A DNA stretch of 64,000 nucleotides, from NCBI GenBank assembly GCA_964459305.1, contig CAYWNA010000011.1, forward strand, positions 1-64,000, written 5' to 3'. A model generated the notes under the pieces. It was not told the origin of the DNA. It saw only the letters and a program-made list of their open reading frames with translations, and did not search any database. This DNA comes from CAYWNA01 sp964459305 (GTDB lineage Bacteria; Planctomycetota; Planctomycetia; Pirellulales; Pirellulaceae). Shown here piece by piece: positions 17,130 through 25,978 of the stretch. A program made the translations under genes and the position numbers. The number at the start of each line of letters is the position of its first letter. Position 1 is the stretch's first letter.

Positions 17130-20100
17130 CTACGGTCCAGCCGGAATAGTTCCAGAGTACACTCCGCGCTTCGTCGCGATGAATACCTCGCGGCCATTGG
17201 GAGAGAATGCCACGGACATCATGCCCGGGAATAGCGCGGCCGGGTCTATCCTGGTGTAAGCACGAGCGGCGTAGGGCAAGCGACTGCCGGCGTATGCTAG
17301 GTTCGCAGTAGCAAAACTGGCGATCCGCTCGCCGCTCGTCGCATTGAACAACTGATTACCGGCAAGCACCTGTGTGTTGTCGGGGCTGAGGGCGAAGGCC
17401 ATTGATAGCCCGCTGAATCTGCGAAGCTCCTGGCCGCTGCCGGAATCTCGCAGGATGACGATCCCTTTCGCAACCTCGCCTGGAATGTAGTCGCCATAAG
17501 GCGTGTTGCGGCTGGCGAAATTTCCCCCTGTCAACAATTGACTACCGTCGCGGCTGAAGGCAACGGCGCGAACAGGCCCATTGTGGCCCTGGAATGTGTG
17601 AAGTTCTTTCCGTGTGGATGCGTCCCAAAGTATGGCGGAGCCCGTGCTACAACCGGCCAACACCTTCTTCCCATCAGGACTGCAAGCGATCGATACGACC
17701 GTGCCACCAGGATTCGAAAAACTGTGACCGCTACGGCCTCTGGTCATTCCCCACACGGCCGCGGCGTTGGCTGATCCGGTAAACACGTTTTGGCCATCGG
17801 GACTAAAGGCGACTGACGTAATGCCCGTTTCCTTCCAGACAATGGTCCTCAGTTCCCGGCCCGCAGTGACGTCCCATATTTTCGCCATGCCATCCGTTGC
17901 CTCTGGGCTCACTCGCGTCCCACCAACGACCACCCGCGATCCGTCTGGGCTGAAAGCAAGCGAATACTTGCCTGTCTGTTGCATGTCCATATAGTCCGGC
18001 TGTCGTTGCGGCACCACCCCCGGCTGTTGCTTGTCCATTTCGCCCAGTTTCTTGCCGGTAGCGGTATCCCATACAGTGACTACGTCCTCTTTTGGCATCG
18101 TGAAGACGAGCGAGCCGTTCGGACTGAAGGCCACCCACGATGTCCAACCGCGCCGGTCAAAAACGAATCTCTCGCGAGCCACAATTGGCAAAGGACCGAC
18201 GGCGGGATTCTGGCCCGTTGTTGGTGGTGATCTCTTTGGACTTGCTTCCAACAAATCTCCTGGAGTTGAAGATCCCTCCATCAAGTTTTCCGGACTTGGC
18301 ACCGTTGCCGGCTTCGGTGTCTGCGATTCAGAACCTGGGGATTCCGTCAACGGTGGCGATTGCCGCTTCTCCTCCGGCATCGGCTCGTCAGTCAGCTTTC
18401 CAGCGTAGGGCAGATCCAAAGCCACACGAAAGCCCATTTGGTTGCCGCCTTGTGACACACCCCAGGTACGATACGCTGACGGGCAGTACGAGGCCCCGAA
18501 AAGCCAACTGCCCCCGCGAAGCACCCGGGCCGGGGCCTGAAAGGGGTCGAATGGCTCGTCCGCCGGCGCCCCCCCGTCGTAATCAGGAGCATCCAAATCC
18601 TGGCACCACTCCCACACGTTACCGTACATGTCGTACAGTCCCCAGGCATTCGGCTCCCTCTCCCCGGCAGGATGCGTCCTGCCGGCAGAGTTGTCCTGAT
18701 ACCACGCGTACTCACCAAGACTTGCCTCGTCATCACCGAAATTGTACCGCGTCGTCGTCCCGGCGCGGCAGGCATACTCCCACTGCGCCTCCGTGGGAAG
18801 GCCGAACTTGCCGCGTCCGTCCCAACTCTCCTCTGTGAGCTTGTCGAGGAAAGCCTGGCAGTCATTCCAGCTCACATTCTCCACGGGGTTCTGTCGCCAC
18901 CTGAATTGGCTCGGATTATTCCCCATCACCGACTCCCATTGCTCCTGCGTCACCTCGTGCACCCCCAAGTAAAACGGCACGGATATGCGGACACGGTGCT
19001 GAAATTCGTCGTCGCTCGGGCTCTCCTCTCCATCCGGCGAGCCCATCAGGAACTCGCCAGGCGGGATTAAAACCAGTCTCATGCCGATCGAGTTGGTGAT
19101 TTCTACCGGAAGGCCCAGATACTCTGCCCACTCCCGCTGATGCTGAGCCGCTTGTTCGGCATCAAAGGGAACAATGGCTAGTGGCGGCGGCGGGGATCGA
19201 GTTTCCTCGGGAGCTTCAGTGCCAGCTGTCTCCCCATCGCCAATTCCATTCTCGTCTTCGACCCTGCCATCGTCCGACGGGTCGGTCTCCGTTTCACTTG
19301 CGGACTCTCCACCAGAATCGTCCTTCTCGATTGCTCCGATTCCTTCGCGGATCTCCGCATCCAGGCTTCTCCAAACGGTCATCGTGTTCTCTGCCACGGT
19401 GGTTGCGACGCGCGAAACACTCATCACGGCCAGGACTGGCAAAGCGAGGCACATCACCACGGCGATACATCGCAAGAAGTTATGCAAGACGACATGCTCT
19501 CTGCCAGCCATGCGTTGTAGCGCCCGGTCCACCCATCGCACAGAAACAGCGCCAGCGCTGTAGATCCTCGTGCCCAGGCGGCGTGTGCGAGACGTTAGCG
19601 ACGGACCAAGCTCGGCGGCGGCTACCGTTACCTCCTCCACGGATGCAACGGTTTCCCGCTTGCCCGGCAGAGGCGGTGGTCTTCGGGGCGCGGCATCGAC
19701 GCTCGGCGCGGAGGTCTCGATCGTCGGCTCCTCGGTGAGCGTTGACTGAGTTGGCTTGTCTTGACTGGCCGCAGGTGACGGCGTCTCGGATTTCTCCGCC
19801 TGCAAAGAGGTCTCCGTGGGGTCAGCTACAATCTGCGTGGCTTCTCGGATCCAGGGCGTACCGGTCGACATCCACTCGTCGACTTGCCCGCGCTGGGCCT
19901 CGGTCAGCGGCACAACCCTTGAATCCACAACCAGTTCGTCCAGCCCAGGCACATATTCCAGCGGCCCCTTGGCCGCCAGGATCAAATGCCCGACAAGGGA
20001 CTGGAGCGAGGGTTCCGGAATTTGCCACAATACGCGAAGGACGTGCGAGTCTTCCGGCGCCGCGAGATCCTGCGGGCCGGTGAGCAGTCGATCACCGTCG

Positions 20101-20843
20101 TGGTATCGAATCCACAACCCTCGCCCGCCGACGATCAGGCACCGTAGCGTGGTGTAGATCAGCAGGTGCGCGAATCGATCGATCTCCGGGCCGTAGCCGC
20201 CTTGGGTCAGACGCTGCGGATGCTGGTACGCCGGATGCCCCACTTCGCCCGGCGGATCGTCCGCCAATTCCGGCACGTACATGCCGTCGTAGTCGATCAG
20301 TTTCAGGTTGTAGGCTTCCTTATCGGGAACAGGCACCAAAAGCACATTGCCGTGCTGCAGATCGCCGTGACCCACGTTTGCCTCGCGCAGCATCCCGGCC
20401 ATGCGAAGCCACATGTCGCAAAGCTTGCGCAGCGTGGTTCGGTAGTTGGGTTGGGCCAGACAATCCGTCAGGAACTCGTCCAGACGCAACCCTTCCACCC
20501 AATCCATCTTCAAGCACGGATAACGCTCGCCCCGTATCAGCACATCGTCCGGCAGATAGCGAAAGCCGACCATGAACGGCAAACGGTGCCCGTGCAGGTG
20601 GGCATCGATGTGACGGTAACGCTCTTCCAGTCCGGGAACTTGCCGAGTGAAGCATTTTACCGCCCAATTCTGCGCCCCCGACGGACTTCGCACCTGGAAC
20701 ACGGCCGCAAAGTTCCCGGTCCGCGACATGGGCAGCCCCAAAGCGTTCGTGACCGTCTCGCCGATGCGGATATCCGGATCTTGGAAGTTCACGGAAAGGT
20801 TCTGCACCGCCTCCGCGAAATCGGTTGACTGAGGCCACGACAT
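17130..20843 (-). CDS. kinase-like / TM / SUMF1 / WD40 fusion protein (copy B)
   Basis: A 1237-residue paralogue of the 13528-17085 protein with the same domain order: kinase-like (GHGDLQHGN, LIDYDG), linker, one membrane helix (FLRCIAVVMCLALPVLAVMS), acidic linker, SUMF1-like domain and WD40 repeats. The kinase-like part is very close to copy A, while the SUMF1 C-terminal loop (RGGSWLFGASYCPSAYR) and the WD40 part differ much more. As in copy A the first catalytic FGE cysteine is missing. The ATG at 20843 follows ctggag. The stop of the upstream kinase-like gene overlaps a GTG here, so the two are translationally close. It is likely a signal-transducing receptor with an extracytoplasmic C-lectin-fold sensor. 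Confidence 0.85.
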   Translation of the reverse strand: MSWPQSTDFAEAVQNLSVNFQDPDIRIGETVTNALGLPMSRTGNFAAVFQVRSPSGAQNWAVKCFTRQVPGLEERYRHIDAHLHGHRLPFMVGFRYLPDDVLIRGERYPCLKMDWVEGLRLDEFLTDCLAQPNYRTTLRKLCDMWLRMAGMLREANVGHGDLQHGNVLLVPVPDKEAYNLKLIDYDGMYVPELADDPPGEVGHPAYQHPQRLTQGGYGPEIDRFAHLLIYTTLRCLIVGGRGLWIRYHDGDRLLTGPQDLAAPEDSHVLRVLWQIPEPSLQSLVGHLILAAKGPLEYVPGLDELVVDSRVVPLTEAQRGQVDEWMSTGTPWIREATQIVADPTETSLQAEKSETPSPAASQDKPTQSTLTEEPTIETSAPSVDAAPRRPPPLPGKRETVASVEEVTVAAAELGPSLTSRTRRLGTRIYSAGAVSVRWVDRALQRMAGREHVVLHNFLRCIAVVMCLALPVLAVMSVSRVATTVAENTMTVWRSLDAEIREGIGAIEKDDSGGESASETETDPSDDGRVEDENGIGDGETAGTEAPEETRSPPPPLAIVPFDAEQAAQHQREWAEYLGLPVEITNSIGMRLVLIPPGEFLMGSPDGEESPSDDEFQHRVRISVPFYLGVHEVTQEQWESVMGNNPSQFRWRQNPVENVSWNDCQAFLDKLTEESWDGRGKFGLPTEAQWEYACRAGTTTRYNFGDDEASLGEYAWYQDNSAGRTHPAGEREPNAWGLYDMYGNVWEWCQDLDAPDYDGGAPADEPFDPFQAPARVLRGGSWLFGASYCPSAYRTWGVSQGGNQMGFRVALDLPYAGKLTDEPMPEEKRQSPPLTESPGSESQTPKPATVPSPENLMEGSSTPGDLLEASPKRSPPTTGQNPAVGPLPIVARERFVFDRRGWTSWVAFSPNGSLVFTMPKEDVVTVWDTATGKKLGEMDKQQPGVVPQRQPDYMDMQQTGKYSLAFSPDGSRVVVGGTRVSPEATDGMAKIWDVTAGRELRTIVWKETGITSVAFSPDGQNVFTGSANAAAVWGMTRGRSGHSFSNPGGTVVSIACSPDGKKVLAGCSTGSAILWDASTRKELHTFQGHNGPVRAVAFSRDGSQLLTGGNFASRNTPYGDYIPGEVAKGIVILRDSGSGQELRRFSGLSMAFALSPDNTQVLAGNQLFNATSGERIASFATANLAYAGSRLPYAARAYTRIDPAALFPGMMSVAFSPNGREVFIATKRGVYSGTIPAGP

Positions 20844-20848
20844 GCGGC

Positions 20849-22618
20849 TCACTCCAGGAAGTCCAACCAGGCCATGGGTACGTTCTTGCCGTCGACTTTG
20901 ACCGTCACGAATCCTTCATCTCGCGTCCAGCGGGTTTCGTAATGGACCTGACGATCGCCGTTTCCCATGGATCCCTCGCGTGTGCACTCATTGTACGTCT
21001 CAAAGCTCTTGGTTTTGCCAAACGCACGGACGCTTTGCGTTATCACTCTCTCCTCGATGGCCCCTGCGGACGTGTCATGGATCGTGATGATCCAACCCTT
21101 TGTAGCGTTCCCGAGGTCGACGTGCCCAACGCCGTCATCATACGGCTTGGTCGTGTAGTAAGGCCTAACGCCAGTCCCCGGTATGAAATAATACCCCAAG
21201 GCAACAAGGCCCAACAGCAAGCCGAGAACTGTCAGCCATCGGGTTCCAGACATGCCCAGTACCTCGACATGGATAGAAGGCAATGAGAAGCTCTCGCGTC
21301 GGCTTTGGGTCTTTCGTTGCGAAGCAGTCGCGCGTGGCAGGGTGCGTGCGCTGGTTAGGACACGAGCCGTTGTCGATGGCGGCAGTTCGGCCGCCCACCA
21401 GTCATCGGTACTGGCCATCGGCTCCGCCTCTGGTGCCCGTGAAGCCGATCTTGCGCTCGACGGAATATCGATCAGTTGCCCGCAAACCGGACATGTCACC
21501 TGCTTTCCCAGAAGATCGGCAGCAGCCCGGAAGCTCTGGCCGCAATGACAGGTCACCTCCACCGGGCCTGACACGGCCGTCGATTCCGCGGATTCCGGCA
21601 CAATCTGCCGTCGCTGCTGCGATGCCTGATACACGCTGGGCGATAGCAGCTGCTCGATTTGCCGCTGCTGGGCCTTGGTTAACCCGACGACATTGAAATC
21701 GATGACCAGTTGGTCCAGGGGTGGCACGTCTTCCAGAGGTCCTTTGGCTGCCAAGATCAGATGACCGACCAGATGCCGGGCCGCCTCGTCCGGCAGGGCC
21801 CACAACCGCTTGAAGACCAGCGAATTCTCCGGTTCTGCGAGGTCTGGTGGTCCAACCAACAGTCTGTCACCGTCGTAGTACTGACCCCAAAGCTCGCGTC
21901 CATCCACGATCAGGCAATGCAGTGTGGTATAGATCACCAGATGCGAAAACCTATCGACCTCCAGGCCGTAGCCGCCCTGGGTCACTCGTTGCGGATGCTG
22001 ATACGCCGGATGCCCCACTTCACCAGACGGATTCTCCTGCAGCGTCGGCACGTACATCCCGTCGTAATCGATCAGTTTCAGGTTGTAGGCTTCCTTGCCG
22101 GGAACCGGCACCAGCATCACATTCCCGTGCTGCAAATCGCCGTGGCCGACTTCCGCTTCACGCAGCATCCGAGTCATGCGGACCCACATCCCGCAAAGCG
22201 TGCGTAAGGTGGATTTGTAATTCGGTTTCGTCAAGCAATCTGCCAGGAATTCGTCCAGTCGCAGCCCGTCGACCCAATGCATTTTGAGAAAGGGGTACCA
22301 CTGCCCTCGAACCAACACGCTTTCCGGCAGGTACTGAAAGCCGACCATGAACGGCAGACGATGCCCGCGCAGATGGGCATCGATGTGGCCATAACGCTCC
22401 TGGAGTCCGGGCACATGCCGAGTGAAGCATTTCACAGCCCAACTTTGCGCATCGGACGGACTGCGCACTTCGAACACGGCCGCGAAGTTGCCGGTTCGCG
22501 ACATGGGCAGTCCCATGGCGTTCATGGCCGCGTGGCCGATGCGGACGTCAGGGTCTCGGAAGGCCACACGGAGATTCTGGATCGCCTCTGCGAAATCGGT
22601 TGCTTGAGGCCATGCCAT
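20849..22618 (-). CDS. kinase-like protein with zinc ribbon and membrane helix
   Basis: A 589-residue protein. Residues 1-330 are the same kinase-like domain as in the fusion proteins, with AVKCFTRHV, VGHGDLQHGN and LIDYDGMYVP. A zinc ribbon follows (VTCHCGQSFRAAADLLGKQV then CPVCG). After a polar linker there is one membrane helix (TVLGLLLGLVALGYYFIPG) and a C-terminal domain of about 100 residues, probably extracytoplasmic and unrecognised. The ATG at 22618 has a gggaggg site upstream. Its first 990 bases are apparently identical to the 5' part of the gene at 23653-25176. The end overlaps the start region of copy B of the SUMF1 fusion. Confidence 0.8.
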   Translation of the reverse strand: MAWPQATDFAEAIQNLRVAFRDPDVRIGHAAMNAMGLPMSRTGNFAAVFEVRSPSDAQSWAVKCFTRHVPGLQERYGHIDAHLRGHRLPFMVGFQYLPESVLVRGQWYPFLKMHWVDGLRLDEFLADCLTKPNYKSTLRTLCGMWVRMTRMLREAEVGHGDLQHGNVMLVPVPGKEAYNLKLIDYDGMYVPTLQENPSGEVGHPAYQHPQRVTQGGYGLEVDRFSHLVIYTTLHCLIVDGRELWGQYYDGDRLLVGPPDLAEPENSLVFKRLWALPDEAARHLVGHLILAAKGPLEDVPPLDQLVIDFNVVGLTKAQQRQIEQLLSPSVYQASQQRRQIVPESAESTAVSGPVEVTCHCGQSFRAAADLLGKQVTCPVCGQLIDIPSSARSASRAPEAEPMASTDDWWAAELPPSTTARVLTSARTLPRATASQRKTQSRRESFSLPSIHVEVLGMSGTRWLTVLGLLLGLVALGYYFIPGTGVRPYYTTKPYDDGVGHVDLGNATKGWIITIHDTSAGAIEERVITQSVRAFGKTKSFETYNECTREGSMGNGDRQVHYETRWTRDEGFVTVKVDGKNVPMAWLDFLE

Positions 22619-22620
22619 CG
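21631..22620. repeat. 990-base direct repeat, copy 1
   Basis: This stretch matches 24189-25178 base for base wherever I compared it; the offset is constant at 2558 and no gap is needed. It covers the kinase-like domain of the gene at 20849-22618 from just before the ATG. Identity stops abruptly three bases outside the start codon and again where the linker to the zinc ribbon begins, which indicates a recent segmental duplication or gene conversion. Confidence 0.9.
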
Positions 22621-23652
22621 CCGCCACGCCCTCCCATGCGTCTCACCCATTCCCGAATGAGTGCGCATATGTTTCGCCAAAGCTGATCGAAGACCTCGCT
22701 ACACTGGTCGCTTGTGGTCCACGGGCAGATTGCAGACACCAAGCCCAGCGCGACACAACGCCATCAAGTGCTTTCCCTCACAAGAGCACGTCCCATTTTT
22801 TCCGAATTGTCGCATGTTGGCTACGAGACATGCGCCAACTCATTGTACATCCGGACGCATGGTCGCTCGTTACGCGCGGTAGGCGTTGTTCACGAATCTA
22901 ACTGGCCCAATCGGGCATCGTCAACTACCTTCAGGCGAGCGCGTCGCCTGAAAAGTGGTACGGATATCTTGCCGTCTCGCCGCAAGGAAGATCGAAAGAC
23001 GATCCGACACCGCAATAACGCGGCATCTCGACGGACATGGACACACTCGTGCACGGCGACAAGAGCCCATCGCAGGTCTACTACGGCTAGCCGGCATTTT
23101 TCACAAGCGAACTCCCTCGCTGACGCTTCGGGTTACTTTTGAAATGCCTTTCAGTCTGACTGGGCGGAATTACCTTCCCCTGGCCTTGTGGCTACTCATT
23201 GACACGAGCGGCCGCCCCGACAAGTGCACTTGTCGTCGATCAGTCAGCGTTCGAAGACGGGCTGGCATACGTTCATGACCACGTGGTGCAGGACACGTTC
23301 CCAAGAGCAAAGCGCGGTACTGATCGGCTCCTTTCGATTGTGTAAGACTTGAAGGCCATCTCTTCGGGGCGTTGCCTCTGTTCCTCCGGTTTCCTCCTTT
23401 TCGAATTCCGATCATTTCTTGAATAGGAGGGAGCCAGAGGTAATGGAGGAGGCTCGATTCAATTTGGCGAACTATCGCCTGGACGAATCAGACGAGATAC
23501 GCAAAAAGGAAGAATAGGACCTAATTCCCGCGCCTCAATGTGCGTTCTGGGGTGATCAGCGCATACGTCAATCCCGACCTGCCCGCGATGATTCTGCAGG
23601 GACTCAGCCCATGGGACCGGCGCGTACAGGCGTGAAACACACATCGCGACAC
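22619..23652. other. 1-kb gap inside the signalling cluster
   Basis: No supported gene lies in this kilobase between the two zinc-ribbon kinase-like genes. It contains a perfect nine-base-stem hairpin (22930-22952, ttcaggcga and tcgcctgaa around gcgcg) and a half copy of the 'cgggttac' repeat at 23114-23136. There is also a 24-codon frame at 23443-23517 on the plus strand, with a ggaggg site but no homology I recognise. The gap may mark the insertion that accompanied duplication of the flanking kinase-like gene. Confidence 0.55.
23114..23136. repeat. half copy of the 'cgggttac' palindromic repeat
   Basis: The sequence ccctcgctgacgcttcgggt plus tac matches one arm of the inverted repeats at 41872-41936 and 45726-45784, with one base change. 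The partner arm is missing, so this is a solitary, degenerate unit. Confidence 0.6.
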
Positions 23653-25176
23653 CTACCAATAATATGCAAATATTAGGGCAATAACCCCGAAGACCATTAT
23701 CATGAGGGGAATTACCCACATCAAAGAACCAGGGCTAACCGCAGCAAGGATGCCCAGAAACAGAGCCCCCAATCCCAGCAGGAAGACGGCCAAGGCCGTT
23801 TTGGCAGTACCCGGATTGATACTGATTAGGCGGCGGCTGGAAGGTTCTGGCAATCTCCAACTGTCGTCGGTGCCACTGGGTTGCTGGCTGAGTATGTCGT
23901 CAACCCAGCGATGCACTTCGTCGACCTTCGTCTCCGGTGGAGCCAGTCCGATCCCCGATAAGTCATCCGTGTCGGTGAGATCGTCTCCTGCGGGCGTCTC
24001 GGCTTCGGTGCTCCCCGGTTTTGGGATGTCGATGGGCAACTCGCAAACCGGACAAGCGACCTGCTTGCCGAGCAAGTGGGGCGCAGCCCGGAAACTTTGA
24101 CCGCACACACAGGTCACCACCACCGGAGGCGACGGGGCCGATGGCTCCGCCGCTTCGGTCGCCGTCTGCCGCGGTTTCGGTGCCTGGGACACGCTGGGCG
24201 ATAGCAGCTGCTCGATTTGCCGCTGCTGGGCCTTGGTTAACCCGACGACATTGAAATCGATGACCAGTTGGTCCAGGGGTGGCACGTCTTCCAGAGGTCC
24301 TTTGGCTGCCAAGATCAGATGACCGACCAGATGCCGGGCCGCCTCGTCCGGCAGGGCCCACAACCGCTTGAAGACCAGCGAATTCTCCGGTTCTGCGAGG
24401 TCTGGTGGTCCAACCAACAGTCTGTCACCGTCGTAGTACTGACCCCAAAGCTCGCGTCCATCCACGATCAGGCAATGCAGTGTGGTATAGATCACCAGAT
24501 GCGAAAACCTATCGACCTCCAGGCCGTAGCCGCCCTGGGTCACTCGTTGCGGATGCTGATACGCCGGATGCCCCACTTCACCAGACGGATTCTCCTGCAG
24601 CGTCGGCACGTACATCCCGTCGTAATCGATCAGTTTCAGGTTGTAGGCTTCCTTGCCGGGAACCGGCACCAGCATCACATTCCCGTGCTGCAAATCGCCG
24701 TGGCCGACTTCCGCTTCACGCAGCATCCGAGTCATGCGGACCCACATCCCGCAAAGCGTGCGTAAGGTGGATTTGTAATTCGGTTTCGTCAAGCAATCTG
24801 CCAGGAATTCGTCCAGTCGCAGCCCGTCGACCCAATGCATTTTGAGAAAGGGGTACCACTGCCCTCGAACCAACACGCTTTCCGGCAGGTACTGAAAGCC
24901 GACCATGAACGGCAGACGATGCCCGCGCAGATGGGCATCGATGTGGCCATAACGCTCCTGGAGTCCGGGCACATGCCGAGTGAAGCATTTCACAGCCCAA
25001 CTTTGCGCATCGGACGGACTGCGCACTTCGAACACGGCCGCGAAGTTGCCGGTTCGCGACATGGGCAGTCCCATGGCGTTCATGGCCGCGTGGCCGATGC
25101 GGACGTCAGGGTCTCGGAAGGCCACACGGAGATTCTGGATCGCCTCTGCGAAATCGGTTGCTTGAGGCCATGCCAT
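23653..25176 (-). CDS. kinase-like protein with zinc ribbon and two membrane helices
   Basis: A 507-residue protein. Residues 1-330 are identical to those of the 20849-22618 protein (kinase-like, with GHGDLQHGN and LIDYDG). After that the two diverge. Here a zinc ribbon (VTCVCGQSFRAAPHLLGKQV then CPVC) is followed by a polar linker and two C-terminal membrane helices (TALAVFLLGLGALFLGILAA and VIPLMIMVFGVIALIFAY) with almost no extracytoplasmic domain. It lies 50 bases downstream of the PP2C gene and is the first kinase-like protein of the cluster after the VWA and phosphatase genes. Confidence 0.82.
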   Translation of the reverse strand: MAWPQATDFAEAIQNLRVAFRDPDVRIGHAAMNAMGLPMSRTGNFAAVFEVRSPSDAQSWAVKCFTRHVPGLQERYGHIDAHLRGHRLPFMVGFQYLPESVLVRGQWYPFLKMHWVDGLRLDEFLADCLTKPNYKSTLRTLCGMWVRMTRMLREAEVGHGDLQHGNVMLVPVPGKEAYNLKLIDYDGMYVPTLQENPSGEVGHPAYQHPQRVTQGGYGLEVDRFSHLVIYTTLHCLIVDGRELWGQYYDGDRLLVGPPDLAEPENSLVFKRLWALPDEAARHLVGHLILAAKGPLEDVPPLDQLVIDFNVVGLTKAQQRQIEQLLSPSVSQAPKPRQTATEAAEPSAPSPPVVVTCVCGQSFRAAPHLLGKQVACPVCELPIDIPKPGSTEAETPAGDDLTDTDDLSGIGLAPPETKVDEVHRWVDDILSQQPSGTDDSWRLPEPSSRRLISINPGTAKTALAVFLLGLGALFLGILAAVSPGSLMWVIPLMIMVFGVIALIFAYYW

Positions 25177-25178
25177 CG
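24189..25178. repeat. 990-base direct repeat, copy 2
   Basis: This is the partner of 21631-22620, in the same orientation, covering the kinase-like domain of the gene at 23653-25176. It includes the start codon but not the upstream promoter or ribosome-binding region. Confidence 0.9.
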
Positions 25179-25226
25179 GTGCATTATCCGCCTCGAACCG
25201 AGGCTTCGTGAGTTCTGTGACAATGC

Positions 25227-25958
25227 CTAAAAACTGACGGCCACCAGGGCCACGTCATCATTTCGCAGATGATTGGCGTTGCGAAGTTCTTCGATCCATA
25301 AGGCGAAACTCTCCTGGTTCGGTGGTGGTGCCAGGAACCGCTCCATCTCTCTCCAAGGGTTCTTGCCCGCCTCATGTTCCGCCAAACACCATTGTGCCAA
25401 GGCATCGGTCATCATCCACAGACGGTCGCCCGGCAGTCCGCTGCCGTGGGCGTTCTCGGCCCGTTCGTCGCGTATTTCATCAGCCGGCGTTTTCGAACCT
25501 ACAAGTGATGGGCGGTTTCCAAACTGTTGGGATTCCTCGGTGGGAAACGCTCGGAGCAACTCCGCGCCGCGGGTATGAAACAGGCACGTATCGCCGACGG
25601 CAATCGCTCGCCATTGGCCCGGTGTTTCCTCGGAAGTGGTCACCGCAACTCCGAGGAACGTCGCAAAGGCGCCGTGTTGCATCTTCGCTTCCGCGTACCA
25701 TGGAAGTTCGCGTCCGCGGTATTGAGCCGTCCAATCTTCTTGCACGCTGGAAAGCTGGGCGACCCACTGGTCCGGGTCGCCGTCGGCAGCTTCTACGAAC
25801 CGGTCGACCAACCACTGAGCCCAGGACTTGGCAAAGACACTTTCCGTGGCGCCGTCGGCCACCGCAAAACGGCCAAGGTTTGGATGCACAGCAAAGGCAT
25901 CTGCACACTCATCGGAGCTGTCACCGCGTTTCGGAAGTTTGAACGCACTGTAATCCAT
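25227..25958 (-). CDS. PP2C-like Ser/Thr protein phosphatase
   Basis: A 243-residue cytoplasmic PP2C-type phosphatase that should remove phosphates placed by the neighbouring kinases. The metal-binding motifs are present: FAVADGATES (about 31-40), AIAVGDTCLFH, MMTDALAQW, and the C-terminal NDDVALVAVSF. The length is that of the minimal PP2C domain, and no membrane or sensor domain is attached. It lies 20 bases after the VWA gene and 50 bases before the first kinase-like gene, reproducing the VWA-phosphatase-kinase order known from TerY-P systems. Confidence 0.88.
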   Translation of the reverse strand: MDYSAFKLPKRGDSSDECADAFAVHPNLGRFAVADGATESVFAKSWAQWLVDRFVEAADGDPDQWVAQLSSVQEDWTAQYRGRELPWYAEAKMQHGAFATFLGVAVTTSEETPGQWRAIAVGDTCLFHTRGAELLRAFPTEESQQFGNRPSLVGSKTPADEIRDERAENAHGSGLPGDRLWMMTDALAQWCLAEHEAGKNPWREMERFLAPPPNQESFALWIEELRNANHLRNDDVALVAVSF

Positions 25959-25978
25959 CGCGATGATTCCCGTGTGTG

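Noticed and set aside
13528..20843. Diversity-generating retroelement target in the SUMF1 domains
   Set aside because: The differences between the two SUMF1 loops include many synonymous changes and are not confined to adenine positions of a template; no reverse transcriptase or template repeat lies in the window.
23653..25176. CRISPR-like or tandem array from the repeated kinase-like sequence
   Set aside because: There are only two long copies, both coding, with no short regularly spaced repeats.
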